DNA from: Pedobacter sp. W3I1
Lineage (GTDB): Bacteria; Bacteroidota; Bacteroidia; Sphingobacteriales; Sphingobacteriaceae
Reading direction: 5' to 3'
DNA length: 64,000 nt
Assembly (NCBI RefSeq): GCF_030816015.1
Contig: NZ_JAUSXN010000001.1
Span: 2,852,001-2,916,000, forward strand
In this document: positions 55,375-63,528 of the stretch, one piece after another
Position numbering within the stretch: position 1 is the stretch's first letter
Layout: each line of letters starts with the position of its first letter
Made by a program: the position numbers and the translations under genes
The notes under the pieces: generated by a model
Told to the model about the DNA's origin: nothing
The model's input: only the letters and a program-made list of their open reading frames with translations
Database searches by the model: none

Positions 55375-56796
55375 ATGAATATTAAAAGATTAATCTTATT
55401 AATAATTGGTGTGGTTACGCTTGCTGCATGCCATAAGGATCTTGGTAATTATGATATCGATATGCCTATTGAGCCTAAGCTGGCCAACCTCGATTCTGTT
55501 TACACAGCAAGTGTAGGTGATAGTTTGATCATCAAACCCAAAATAGAAGGTGTCGATGCGGCCAATATAGAACTTCAATGGAAAATCAGTGTGATGGAAG
55601 GGAATGATGTACTTTATACCGGACCATCTTTAAGGATTATATTCGGTTTACAGGCTAAAAGATACTCCGCCCGTCTTACCGTCTTTAACAAAGCAAATGG
55701 AATGAAATATTACCATAAGTTTTTTATAGATGGCGGAACCGAATTTGCCAATGGCACAACAGTGTTAAGTGTTGAAAATGGGATAACACAGTTTTCATTT
55801 GTAAAACCAGATGGTAGTGTGCAGGCCCGTTTGTACAGGGCAATGCAGGGGAAAGATTTGCCTGCAAACCCTACAAATTTATTTCTGCTTAGGAATACAT
55901 TTACTGGAGGTACATTATTGGGTTATTGGATTATTACCAAAAATGGGGGAATCAGACTGGAGCCCAATACCATGCAGGAAGATCCAAAATATCCAAATAC
56001 ACTCAAAGATAACTTCTTTACATCACCGGATGGGCTTGAAGTTGGATCACTGATCTCGCATCCTCAAGGCGTAATGATGGGGGTTGTAAATGGTAAATTT
56101 TACGGTGGAACAACGAGTACATGGGACCAGGCAGCTACTTATGGAATGTTCGGTTTACCTGCTGATGGTGATTATGAACTGGCTCCATCCTTTGTGATGA
56201 GCTTTACGCAATCGGCTACTTACTTTATTGGCTTCGACAGAAACAGAAAGCAGTTTGTCCGGATTAATCTTTATGGAGCGCCTGTTTATTTTGGCACCCA
56301 ATACTCGGTTACCACAACAAATGTTTTCGATCCTACCAATGTAGGTATGGATCTTGTTCATTTGGAGCAACTTAATAATGCAGACTGTTTTGCCTATTGC
56401 AAAGGAACCGATGGAAAGATCTATGAATTAAAGTTCAATGTTCAGTTTAACGGGCCGTTTACCTTTACGCCTCAACATAAACGTCTTTTTGTACGTCAGG
56501 AGTTAATTAACGAAAATACAAAATGGAGTGGTGCTAAAAATGGCGTAATCTATATTGCCAATGGTAGTAAAGTTTATCGGTATAATCCTGTAAATGAAGA
56601 ACTCAGAGAACTGGCCACTAGCTTTAGTGGAAAAAAAATTACGATGCTAAAACTTACGGAAGACGAAGAAACGCTGATGGTAGGAACAGAAGAAACCGTT
56701 TCTTTTCTTAATATAAGTACCGGAATGAATGGTGTATTCATTAAAAAGATCGAAGGCATCCCAGGCGCTCCTGTAGATATCGCCATCAGAAAATAA
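55375..56796 (+). CDS. PKD-like-domain surface lipoprotein
   Basis: A 473-residue lipoprotein with signal LIIGVVTLAACHKD. The N-terminal half has a PKD/immunoglobulin-like fold (VYTASVGDSLIIKPKIEG, IELQWKISVMEGNDVLYTG) and the C-terminal half looks like a beta-propeller or repeat structure (VGMDLVHLEQLNNADCFAY, KITMLKLTEDEETLMVG). ATG 55375 gives a clean lipoprotein signal; ATG 55339 overlaps the gene upstream. It belongs to the SusCD-DUF4843-PKD set found in loci of this type, and its function is probably cargo binding. Confidence 0.8.
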   Translation: MNIKRLILLIIGVVTLAACHKDLGNYDIDMPIEPKLANLDSVYTASVGDSLIIKPKIEGVDAANIELQWKISVMEGNDVLYTGPSLRIIFGLQAKRYSARLTVFNKANGMKYYHKFFIDGGTEFANGTTVLSVENGITQFSFVKPDGSVQARLYRAMQGKDLPANPTNLFLLRNTFTGGTLLGYWIITKNGGIRLEPNTMQEDPKYPNTLKDNFFTSPDGLEVGSLISHPQGVMMGVVNGKFYGGTTSTWDQAATYGMFGLPADGDYELAPSFVMSFTQSATYFIGFDRNRKQFVRINLYGAPVYFGTQYSVTTTNVFDPTNVGMDLVHLEQLNNADCFAYCKGTDGKIYELKFNVQFNGPFTFTPQHKRLFVRQELINENTKWSGAKNGVIYIANGSKVYRYNPVNEELRELATSFSGKKITMLKLTEDEETLMVGTEETVSFLNISTGMNGVFIKKIEGIPGAPVDIAIRK

Positions 56797-56802
56797 TCTT
56801 AG

Positions 56803-56941
56803 TCCATGAGGCTGTCTCATAAATATAGAATTGTCATCCTGAGCTTGTCGAAGGAACTGTTTAAAATGTCTTACAAGGCGTTTCGACAGGCTCAACGTGA
56901 CAAATTCGATTGAATTACAATTAATGATACAGCCTCATGGA
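56803..56941. repeat. MITE-like 139-bp inverted repeat between PKD lipoprotein and TlpA
   Basis: The ends are inverted repeats: TCCATGAGGCTGTCTCAT and ATGATACAGCCTCATGGA match at 17 of 18 positions. Inside them, GTCATCCTGAGCTTGTCGAA and TTCGACAGGCTCAACGTGAC form a second, nested inverted repeat. No gene or target-site duplication is clear. The internal word GTCATCCTGAGC-TGTCGAAGGA recurs at 62715. Confidence 0.75.
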
Positions 56942-56967
56942 AATTATAACCATAAAGAAACATACAA

Positions 56968-58101
56968 ATGAAAATTATAAAATTAGCAGTATTAGCCTTT
57001 CTATTTCCAGTTTTATGCTTGGCACAAGTGCCGAATTTTAGTTTAACAGGTAAAATAGGCACCTTGGGTGCTCCGGCAAAGGCCTATATCGATTACATGG
57101 ACAATGGCGTAAGTCACGAAGATTCAGTAGCGCTAGTGAACGGAAGTTTCAAGTTTACCGGACATATTTCTGGCAATGCCTACGCCCGTATGGCACTCGA
57201 TCACACTGGTGGCGGTAAAGGTAAGGCGGTTTATACCGGAGATGTGATTTACTTTTATTTTGGTAAGGAACAGGTAACGATCACTTCAAAAGATTCTTTG
57301 GAAAATGCTGTTTTTAGTGGCTCGAAAGTTTACCAGGAATATGATGCGTATAACAAAGCTATAGGAGGTACCATTATGGCCCTTACCAAAGCCGTTAATA
57401 TGGATTTTAACCGTGGTACACCTGAGCAGCAAAAAGATACCGCTTACATGAAAGCAGTAGATCTGCGTTTCAGGAAAAACATCCAGAACAGAACCGATAA
57501 ACAGTTCCAATTTGCTAAAGAACACCCAACTTCTTATTTCGCTTTGGTGGCATTATCAGAAGCTGCGGGAAGCAAGGTAGATGTAGCCAAAGTTGAACCA
57601 CTTTTTAATGCTTTAAATAAAGAATACCGCGAAACCGACATGGGCAAAGAACTTGCCCAGCGTATTGCTGCAAGCGGCATTACTGCTGTTGGAAATGTTG
57701 CACCGCTTTTTACCCAGAACAATGTGGTTGGCAAGCCAGTTTCGTTAGCCAGTTTAAAAGGAAAAGTGGTACTTGTTGAGTTTTGGGCAAGCTGGTGTGG
57801 CCCATGCAGGGCCGAAAATCCGAACCTGGTAAAACAATACCAAACCTATAAAGATAAAGGCTTCGAAATTATTTCAGTTTCATTAGATAATGTAAAAGAA
57901 CGCTGGTTAGAGGCAATTGAAAAAGATGGTTTAGACTGGATTCATGTTTCTGATCTAAAAGGTTGGAACAACGAAGTGGGTCGTTTATACGGTGTACGTG
58001 CTGTGCCTGCAAGTTTTCTGGTAGATGCGCAGGGCAAAATTATCGGCAATGGCTTGCGCGGCGAACCATTGAACAAAAAACTTGCCGAGATATTCAATTA
58101 A
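56968..58101 (+). CDS. TlpA-family thioredoxin with DUF4369 N-terminal domain
   Basis: A 377-residue exported oxidoreductase. Signal peptide AFLFPVLCLAQ leads into a DUF4369-type domain (FSLTGKIGTLGAPAKAYIDY) of about 120 residues, then a helical linker and a C-terminal thioredoxin domain (FWASWCGPCRAENPNLVKQY, Cys277 and Cys280; cis-Pro in VRAVPASFLVD). It is the first of three redox or quality-control genes after the SusCD set. It may reduce disulfides in imported peptides or in envelope proteins. Confidence 0.9.
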   Translation: MKIIKLAVLAFLFPVLCLAQVPNFSLTGKIGTLGAPAKAYIDYMDNGVSHEDSVALVNGSFKFTGHISGNAYARMALDHTGGGKGKAVYTGDVIYFYFGKEQVTITSKDSLENAVFSGSKVYQEYDAYNKAIGGTIMALTKAVNMDFNRGTPEQQKDTAYMKAVDLRFRKNIQNRTDKQFQFAKEHPTSYFALVALSEAAGSKVDVAKVEPLFNALNKEYRETDMGKELAQRIAASGITAVGNVAPLFTQNNVVGKPVSLASLKGKVVLVEFWASWCGPCRAENPNLVKQYQTYKDKGFEIISVSLDNVKERWLEAIEKDGLDWIHVSDLKGWNNEVGRLYGVRAVPASFLVDAQGKIIGNGLRGEPLNKKLAEIFN

Positions 58102-58118
58102 TCATTGTTAAAAAATAG

Positions 58119-59990
58119 ATGATGAAAAGGATACTAACCGCATGCCTGATGCTGGTTTCATTGCTCAATTTGGCAAGTGCCAAATATCGGGATAAAATTG
58201 CCTTAAAGGTTTTGTATGTGGGCTATAATCCCGATAAACCCATGCCTAAAAATGTAGTTTATTATTCAACTACCCCAGCTGTTGTAGAAAAAATATACAA
58301 AACCAGAATGGCCGATTTTAAAGCTTTTTTGGAACAGCGCTTTATCGAAGTTAAGGTGGTTGATGTAGCCGATTATAAAGTAGAAATGTCGGATGAGGTG
58401 GATGTAACGCTGATGGATGCAGGCCCTGTAACACTGCCTCCAGGCTTTAATCGCCCGATGGTTTTAATGCATGCCATGGCACCAAATGTAGGCTTGCCTC
58501 TAGGTTTAAAATTCGATTGGTATTGTCAGTGTTTGGATGATGAAGCCTTGAACATCAAAACCGATCATCCCATTTTTAATACGCCAAATGCCGTAAAACT
58601 AAGCATGGTGAAAAAAACAACACCAGGTTCTTTTTTTAACGGTCATCAAGGTGTTGACACACCAAAAGAAATGGAGATGTGGCAGGTGGTTAAGCAAGGG
58701 CTTTCTTCAAAAGAACCTTACCTGATTGGTATGGTTTCGCATGGCGAAGGATTTAACGATTCGCCTGATGCTGAATCTATTTCAGGTGGTGTTTGTCTTA
58801 AAAATGCTGAAGCAGTGGCTTTAGGCCGCCAGGGAAATTACTTTATGTGGGGTTTTGCAGGTTCTCCTGATTACATGACGGATGAAGCCAAAGATGTTTT
58901 TGTAAACACCATTTGTTACATTAAAAAATTCGATCACCTTTCGGCTATTGTTAAAAAAGTACAGATCGAAACCCGTAGCGGTATAGACGAACTGATTTAT
59001 CGGTTAAGCAAAGATCTTTATAATCAGGCCATTGTATCAAGGCGTGAAGGTAACCTCCGTATGCTGAAAATGCAGCAGGAATTAAAGGATAAAAAAGCAA
59101 AGGGTGAAGATATTGGTCATGGTAATGAGATGTTTTTGAAAATGCCGGTAACCAATGATACCCAATCATTTGATGATTATGTAAAAGGTTATGCTGGTGA
59201 TAGTTTATTTGCTATTTACGGCACGAATATTAACCTATATCACAAATACTACCGCCAAAATTATGAGTATTTTTATCCTTCTGGCGTGTATACGCTTCAA
59301 TTGGATCGTGATGCGCAAAAACTTGGTATTTCTAATCGTAAAGTGGCCCTTTTAGATAAATGTGTAAGTTTGTTGGAGGCCAACAAAGAGATAGCGATGG
59401 CCCAAAGATTGCTCGAACGTTACACTACTGAAAAATTCAGTAAAGCAGCGGAATGGAGAAAATGGCTCAATCTAAACCGTAACAATCTATTCTACACCGA
59501 ATCTGGTGGCTTTAAGTTCATGGTCAATACCTATGGAAAAAGTCTTCCTGTTAGCCAACAACAAAGCTCCCAATTGCCAAAAGCGATTATAAGTGGTGAA
59601 CCGACCACAGCCGATCCGGTTGCAGTTTCGGCAAGGTTTATTCCTGGCAGTGGAGATAAAAAAGACAGTTTACTTATCGAAGCCAAAATTTTAAAAGGCT
59701 GGCATATCTATGCCTATGTAGCTAAAGATAATCCATTTGTGGTTACCGAAACCCGTCTCGAACTTCCTGAAGGCGCCGTAGCTGATCAGGAATGGAAAAC
59801 AACAGCAGCTATTCCTTATCCGGGCAACGCGGGCATGTTTATTTTTGAAGGAAAGGCAAACTTTAGGATTATGGTTGATTACAGCAAGGCAAAAGCCGGT
59901 ACTAAAATTAAATGCGGCCTGTACTATCAGGTGTGTGATGAAACCAAATGTTATCCACCGAAAGAGAAAATATTAGAAATATCTATTTAA
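58119..59990 (+). CDS. Exported fusion: ThuA/amidotransferase-like domain with DsbD N-terminal (alpha) domain
   Basis: A 623-residue exported protein (signal ending LNLASAKYRD). The first 260 residues look like a ThuA/class-I-amidotransferase fold (IALKVLYVGYNPDKP, FKAFLEQRFIEVKVVDVADY, VTLMDAG, MVSHGEGFNDSP), but this call is tentative. The middle is helical. The last 120 residues are a DsbD-alpha-like immunoglobulin domain (LKGWHIYAYVAKDNPF, YYQVCDETKCYPPKEKI), with its two Cys preserved. In DsbD this domain passes electrons to periplasmic partners, so it could serve the flanking TlpA proteins. Confidence 0.7.
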   Translation: MMKRILTACLMLVSLLNLASAKYRDKIALKVLYVGYNPDKPMPKNVVYYSTTPAVVEKIYKTRMADFKAFLEQRFIEVKVVDVADYKVEMSDEVDVTLMDAGPVTLPPGFNRPMVLMHAMAPNVGLPLGLKFDWYCQCLDDEALNIKTDHPIFNTPNAVKLSMVKKTTPGSFFNGHQGVDTPKEMEMWQVVKQGLSSKEPYLIGMVSHGEGFNDSPDAESISGGVCLKNAEAVALGRQGNYFMWGFAGSPDYMTDEAKDVFVNTICYIKKFDHLSAIVKKVQIETRSGIDELIYRLSKDLYNQAIVSRREGNLRMLKMQQELKDKKAKGEDIGHGNEMFLKMPVTNDTQSFDDYVKGYAGDSLFAIYGTNINLYHKYYRQNYEYFYPSGVYTLQLDRDAQKLGISNRKVALLDKCVSLLEANKEIAMAQRLLERYTTEKFSKAAEWRKWLNLNRNNLFYTESGGFKFMVNTYGKSLPVSQQQSSQLPKAIISGEPTTADPVAVSARFIPGSGDKKDSLLIEAKILKGWHIYAYVAKDNPFVVTETRLELPEGAVADQEWKTTAAIPYPGNAGMFIFEGKANFRIMVDYSKAKAGTKIKCGLYYQVCDETKCYPPKEKILEISI

Positions 59991-60049
59991 GCTACTTATA
60001 CACACGGTATGGCCTGTAAAATGGCCTTATTGTTTTACCCTAAAAGAAT

Positions 60050-60634
60050 ATGAAACCTATTATCAGGCTTTGCCTGTTTATGTTGAGTGTAATTGTATGT
60101 ACTTCGCTTCGGGCGCAATCTCCTGCGAATAAAGCAGCTGCTCTTCACCACAAACTTCTCGCAGAAATGATTGCAATACCTGCACCCAATTTTACCTTAA
60201 AAAACCTTGACGGCAATGTGGTATCGCTAAAGGATCTAAAAGGAAAAGTAATTGTGCTCGATTTCTGGTCGACATGGTGTGTACCCTGCAAAAAATCTTT
60301 TCCGGCGATGCAGCTTGCCGTTAATACCTATAAAAATGATCCTTCAGTAAAATTTTTATTTATCCATACCTGGGAAACCACCAAAACACCGGTTGAAGAT
60401 GTAAAAAAATACATGGCTCAATCGGGTTTTAATTTTCAGGTGCTAATGGACCTGAAAGATGAAGCTGGACGTAATGCTGCGGTTGAAGCTTACGGCGTAA
60501 GTGCCATCCCTGCAAAATTTATTATCGATAAAGCAGGCAATATTGTATTTAAACTCACTGGGTTTACGGGAACCGATGCCGATGCACTCAAAGAAATTTC
60601 TGAGCGGATTAACCTGGCAAAAAATCATAAATAA
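60050..60634 (+). CDS. TlpA-like thioredoxin
   Basis: A 194-residue exported protein. The signal peptide ends near TSLRAQSPAN. The redoxin domain starts PAPNFTLKNLDGNVVSLKDL, with active site DFWSTWCVPCKKSFPAMQ (Cys77, Cys80) and cis-Pro segment VSAIPAKFIIDK. It lies 59 bases after the DsbD-domain gene and three bases before the protease gene, so it is probably cotranscribed with both. It probably reduces periplasmic substrates; the electron donor could be the DsbD-domain protein upstream. Confidence 0.9.
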   Translation: MKPIIRLCLFMLSVIVCTSLRAQSPANKAAALHHKLLAEMIAIPAPNFTLKNLDGNVVSLKDLKGKVIVLDFWSTWCVPCKKSFPAMQLAVNTYKNDPSVKFLFIHTWETTKTPVEDVKKYMAQSGFNFQVLMDLKDEAGRNAAVEAYGVSAIPAKFIIDKAGNIVFKLTGFTGTDADALKEISERINLAKNHK

Positions 60635-60637
60635 CAA

Positions 60638-62314
60638 ATGAATAATTCCATAAAGGGAATAGTAGTAACGATAGTTATGCTCCTCAGCTTAAATGCTGTG
60701 GCCCAGAAAAAACAGGTTGCCAAATTCCAGAAAACCATTGCCGAAGCCGTAAAAAAAGCATATCCGGCGAGTGTACGGATGTGGGGTTTTGATGTGCAGC
60801 AGAACCAAAGAACCAGTGGCCAGTTTAGTGGGGTGGTGGTTAGTGCCGATGGTTATATCCTAACCGCTGCACACACCATTTTGCCTGGTAAAAATTATAA
60901 GGTTTTTTTTCCTGATGGCCGCGAATGCATCGCGCTGGCCCTTGGTAAAATAGAAAATAAAGAGACGCCAGGCATTCCAGATGTGGGCATGATGAAAATT
61001 ACGGATAAAGGTACCTGGCCATTTGCAGAAATAGGTTATTCAGCGAGCTTGCTTAAAAATGAACCTTGTATCAGTATTTCATATCCCGAAACTTTAAATC
61101 AAACGCTGCCAACCTTAAGGTTAGGAAATATTGCAGAAGTGAAAAATGAATATGGTTTTATCCGCTCCACCTGTAAAATGGAGCCTGGCGATTCTGGTGG
61201 TCCTTTATTTGATTACCATGGCCGTGTAATTGGTTTGCACAGTGCCATTGATGTTTCGGAGGACATGAATTTTGAAATCCCTGTTGACCTTTACCGCCGA
61301 TATTGGACAGCCCTAAACAGCGAAAGGCTTTATACCGCTTTTCCCGAAAAGGTGGATGAGGTGAAAGTAGACCCGTTGTCTTTGGTTCTGCAAAAGGAAA
61401 ATAAACAAAAGGCATTACACCCTGATTTTGATGTGCCCACCCTTAGAAATAGCTGCTTTTCCATCAAAAGTGTGATAAAAGGCAAAACTCAGGAGATTAA
61501 TGCCAGTTTATTAAATGTTAAAACATCAAGTGGAGTTAAAAAACAGTTTTTACTGAGTAAAAACACGATGATAGGTGAAGAAGCCCAGTGTTATATTAAT
61601 GGAACCGCCATGCCGATTAAGCTAATTGGAAAAGATCAGGAAAACGACCTGGTTTTATTTGAGCTTGAAAAACACATAAATGGTGGAATTGATTTAAATA
61701 TTTCTAATCGCGATACTGTTGGAATAGAGATGGGTAAACTTCTTTATAGCATTGATCCCGCTGGTAAAGTAATGCGAAGTGTTGTAGGTAGTTCACTATT
61801 TAATTTACCAAAAATTAACAGTCAACCTTATTTGGGTGCAATGGTGGTGTACAATTCGAGTCCAGTCCAGTTTTCATTAATCAAAGAGGGCAGCCCGGCA
61901 GAAAAAGCAGGTATAAAAGTGGGCGACGAACTGATCAGTATCAATGGAAAGACTATTAAAAAAGCAAATGAATTTGCGCCAGAAATATTGAAATATTGGG
62001 CAGATGATGAGGTTTCTTTTGAATGGGAAAACCCTTCAGGGAAAATGAAGAAAACTTTTAAACTGGACGGACGAGGGCAATCGGTCTTTAACCATCCCGC
62101 AGAAAAATTTGAAGGCGGAAAATCTGAACGAAGAGATGGGTTTAATGCTGTTTTTACGCACGATGCGGCGATTAAACCGAATGCATGCGGTTCGCCCGTT
62201 TTCGATTGGGAAGGAAATTTTTATGGCATTAATATCGCCAGGTTCAGCCGGACGACGACGGTGGTGATTCCGAAGAAAACAATAATAGATTTTGTTTTGA
62301 AGATAATGCAATAA
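60638..62314 (+). CDS. Trypsin-like serine protease with PDZ and a second protease-like domain
   Basis: A 558-residue exported protein (signal near LLSLNAVAQKK). The first protease domain has the full triad: TAAHTILP (His79), GIPDVGMMKI (Asp115) and PGDSGGPLFDY (Ser186). A second, poorer domain follows (IGKDQENDLVLFEL) without a His, and a PDZ domain (SPAEKAGIKVGDELISINGK). It ends with a segment like a protease C-terminal half in which Ser is replaced by Cys517 (PNACGSPVFDWEGNFYGINI). It starts three bases after the TlpA stop. It likely trims or senses imported or misfolded proteins. Confidence 0.85.
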   Translation: MNNSIKGIVVTIVMLLSLNAVAQKKQVAKFQKTIAEAVKKAYPASVRMWGFDVQQNQRTSGQFSGVVVSADGYILTAAHTILPGKNYKVFFPDGRECIALALGKIENKETPGIPDVGMMKITDKGTWPFAEIGYSASLLKNEPCISISYPETLNQTLPTLRLGNIAEVKNEYGFIRSTCKMEPGDSGGPLFDYHGRVIGLHSAIDVSEDMNFEIPVDLYRRYWTALNSERLYTAFPEKVDEVKVDPLSLVLQKENKQKALHPDFDVPTLRNSCFSIKSVIKGKTQEINASLLNVKTSSGVKKQFLLSKNTMIGEEAQCYINGTAMPIKLIGKDQENDLVLFELEKHINGGIDLNISNRDTVGIEMGKLLYSIDPAGKVMRSVVGSSLFNLPKINSQPYLGAMVVYNSSPVQFSLIKEGSPAEKAGIKVGDELISINGKTIKKANEFAPEILKYWADDEVSFEWENPSGKMKKTFKLDGRGQSVFNHPAEKFEGGKSERRDGFNAVFTHDAAIKPNACGSPVFDWEGNFYGINIARFSRTTTVVIPKKTIIDFVLKIMQ

Positions 62315-62343
62315 ATATCTTCCTAATCTTGTCCAAAAATAAA

Positions 62344-62451
62344 TGTCATTCTGAACATAGTGAAGAATCTCTAGCTAAAGAGAGTCTGGACAAAGACTTT
62401 TCTATTGAATAAGTCTGTGTTAAAAGATTCTTCACTGCGTTCAGAATGACA
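62344..62451. repeat. Palindromic repeat, 27-bp inverted ends
   Basis: TGTCATTCTGAACATAGTGA followed by AGAATCT at 62344-62370 is repeated in reverse complement at 62425-62451 (AGATTCTTCACTGCGTTCAG then AATGACA) with few mismatches. The 54-base middle is not conserved with other elements here. The inverted ends could form a long hairpin in RNA. Confidence 0.8.
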
Positions 62452-62714
62452 ACTATGGGATAGAAAAGCGCATCATGTATGCAATTACTTCCACAAAAAG
62501 ATAGAAGCGGAAAGAAGGACTGTCTAAACCGAAGAGTGCTAGACTTGCTTTACAAAAAAAACGAGACTTTATACATTTGTTTTTGGAGCGCAGCGCCAGT
62601 GCATCTATTAAAGTCTGTTCCCGTGCTTCGCTGTATCCCTCCGCTGCGCTTCAGGGATGCCGCTATGCCCGGGGCTAAACACTCTTTTTCTGCAAGGAAT
62701 CTGATGCACGATCT

Positions 62715-62751
62715 GTCATCCTGAGCCTGTCGAAGGACCTTTTTTAAATTA
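62715..62751. repeat. Half of the 56.8-kb palindromic element
   Basis: CTGTCATCCTGAGCCTGTCG followed by AAGGACCTTTTTT matches the inner arm of the element at 56803-56941. Only one arm is present, so it is a solo half-copy or a fragment. Confidence 0.65.
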
Positions 62752-63192
62752 ACCCGCTTATTCAAAATCGGTCGTCATTCCCGCGCAGGCCTATCGTGTG
62801 GACACGTCTTTTTTAAGAATTGTTTGGGCATCATGCTAGCTGGCTTTAATAAACCACAGTCTTTACCGAAGGACGCCGTCAATCCCAAGTGGCGGGAGAA
62901 TCAAAAAAACAGGTGCAGAATAGAATAAATTGCACTTACAAACCTTAAACGCAGTGGTTTTGTGTTCATTAGCACTGAATTCAAGTTTAATATAAATTGA
63001 ACACAAAACGAAGTGCCACTGTTTTTTTGATGAGCGTGGGCGGTGAGAAGCCACATTGCTGGATTGACAAAGCGCTTTGGGTACTTTGGCGCTCCAAAGT
63101 ACCATGCCCCCGCGGCAAAGAGCGGAAAAAATCAACATTTGTCCCCAAATTATTACTTCTGAAGGAATCAGGACCAGTTAATAGTGGGAAAG

Positions 63193-63213
63193 ATGCTGAA
63201 ATAAATTCAGCAT
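63193..63213. repeat. Small hairpin repeat, copy A
   Basis: ATGCTGAA, loop ATAAA, TTCAGCAT: an 8-bp perfect stem, followed by GACGATCG. The same structure with changed but still pairing bases occurs at 63475. Confidence 0.75.
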
Positions 63214-63375
63214 GACGATCGCCTTAGGAATATGTGCTTAGAACAAATACAGGCTGGTGTAGATGTGTTCACACGATAGGCGCAGGCGGGAATCTTAAAG
63301 CTCATTGCATTAAGATTATCTGCGATGAGCACTTCGTGGTTCCCAATCATTTACCAATGACAGATTTTAAATTGG

Positions 63376-63457
63376 CGTCATCTCGACCGAAGCAAATGCG
63401 GAGTGGAGAGATCTTTGGACGATGTTAAAAAATCTCTCCACTACGGTCGAGATGACG
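63376..63457. repeat. Palindromic repeat, about 27-bp imperfect inverted ends
   Basis: The left arm begins CGTCATCTCGACCGAAG and the right arm ends CGGTCGAGATGACG; the inner parts (GGAGTGGAGAGAT and AATCTCTCCAC) also pair, giving an imperfect long hairpin across about 82 bases. Confidence 0.75.
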
Positions 63458-63474
63458 ATTTTTCTATTGCTAAG

Positions 63475-63495
63475 ACCCTGAAATAAATTCAGGGT
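63475..63495. repeat. Small hairpin repeat, copy B
   Basis: ACCCTGAA, loop ATAAA, TTCAGGGT, then GACGATCG. Compared with copy A at 63193, two stem positions differ but remain paired, a compensatory change. Confidence 0.75.
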
Positions 63496-63528
63496 GACGA
63501 TCGTGTTAAGAACAATCGATAAGATAAA

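Larger units (their letters stand above)
62315..63528. other. Repeat-rich gene-free region
   Basis: Over 1.2 kb hold no credible gene. Several short open frames (62479-62724, 62550-62765, 62863-63138, 62997-63215, 63234-63428) are noise. Within it lie the palindromic repeats at 62344-62451, 62715-62751, 63193-63213, 63376-63457 and 63475-63495, plus GC-rich strings near 62590-62680 and 62860-63130 that look like further dispersed repeats. Confidence 0.7.
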
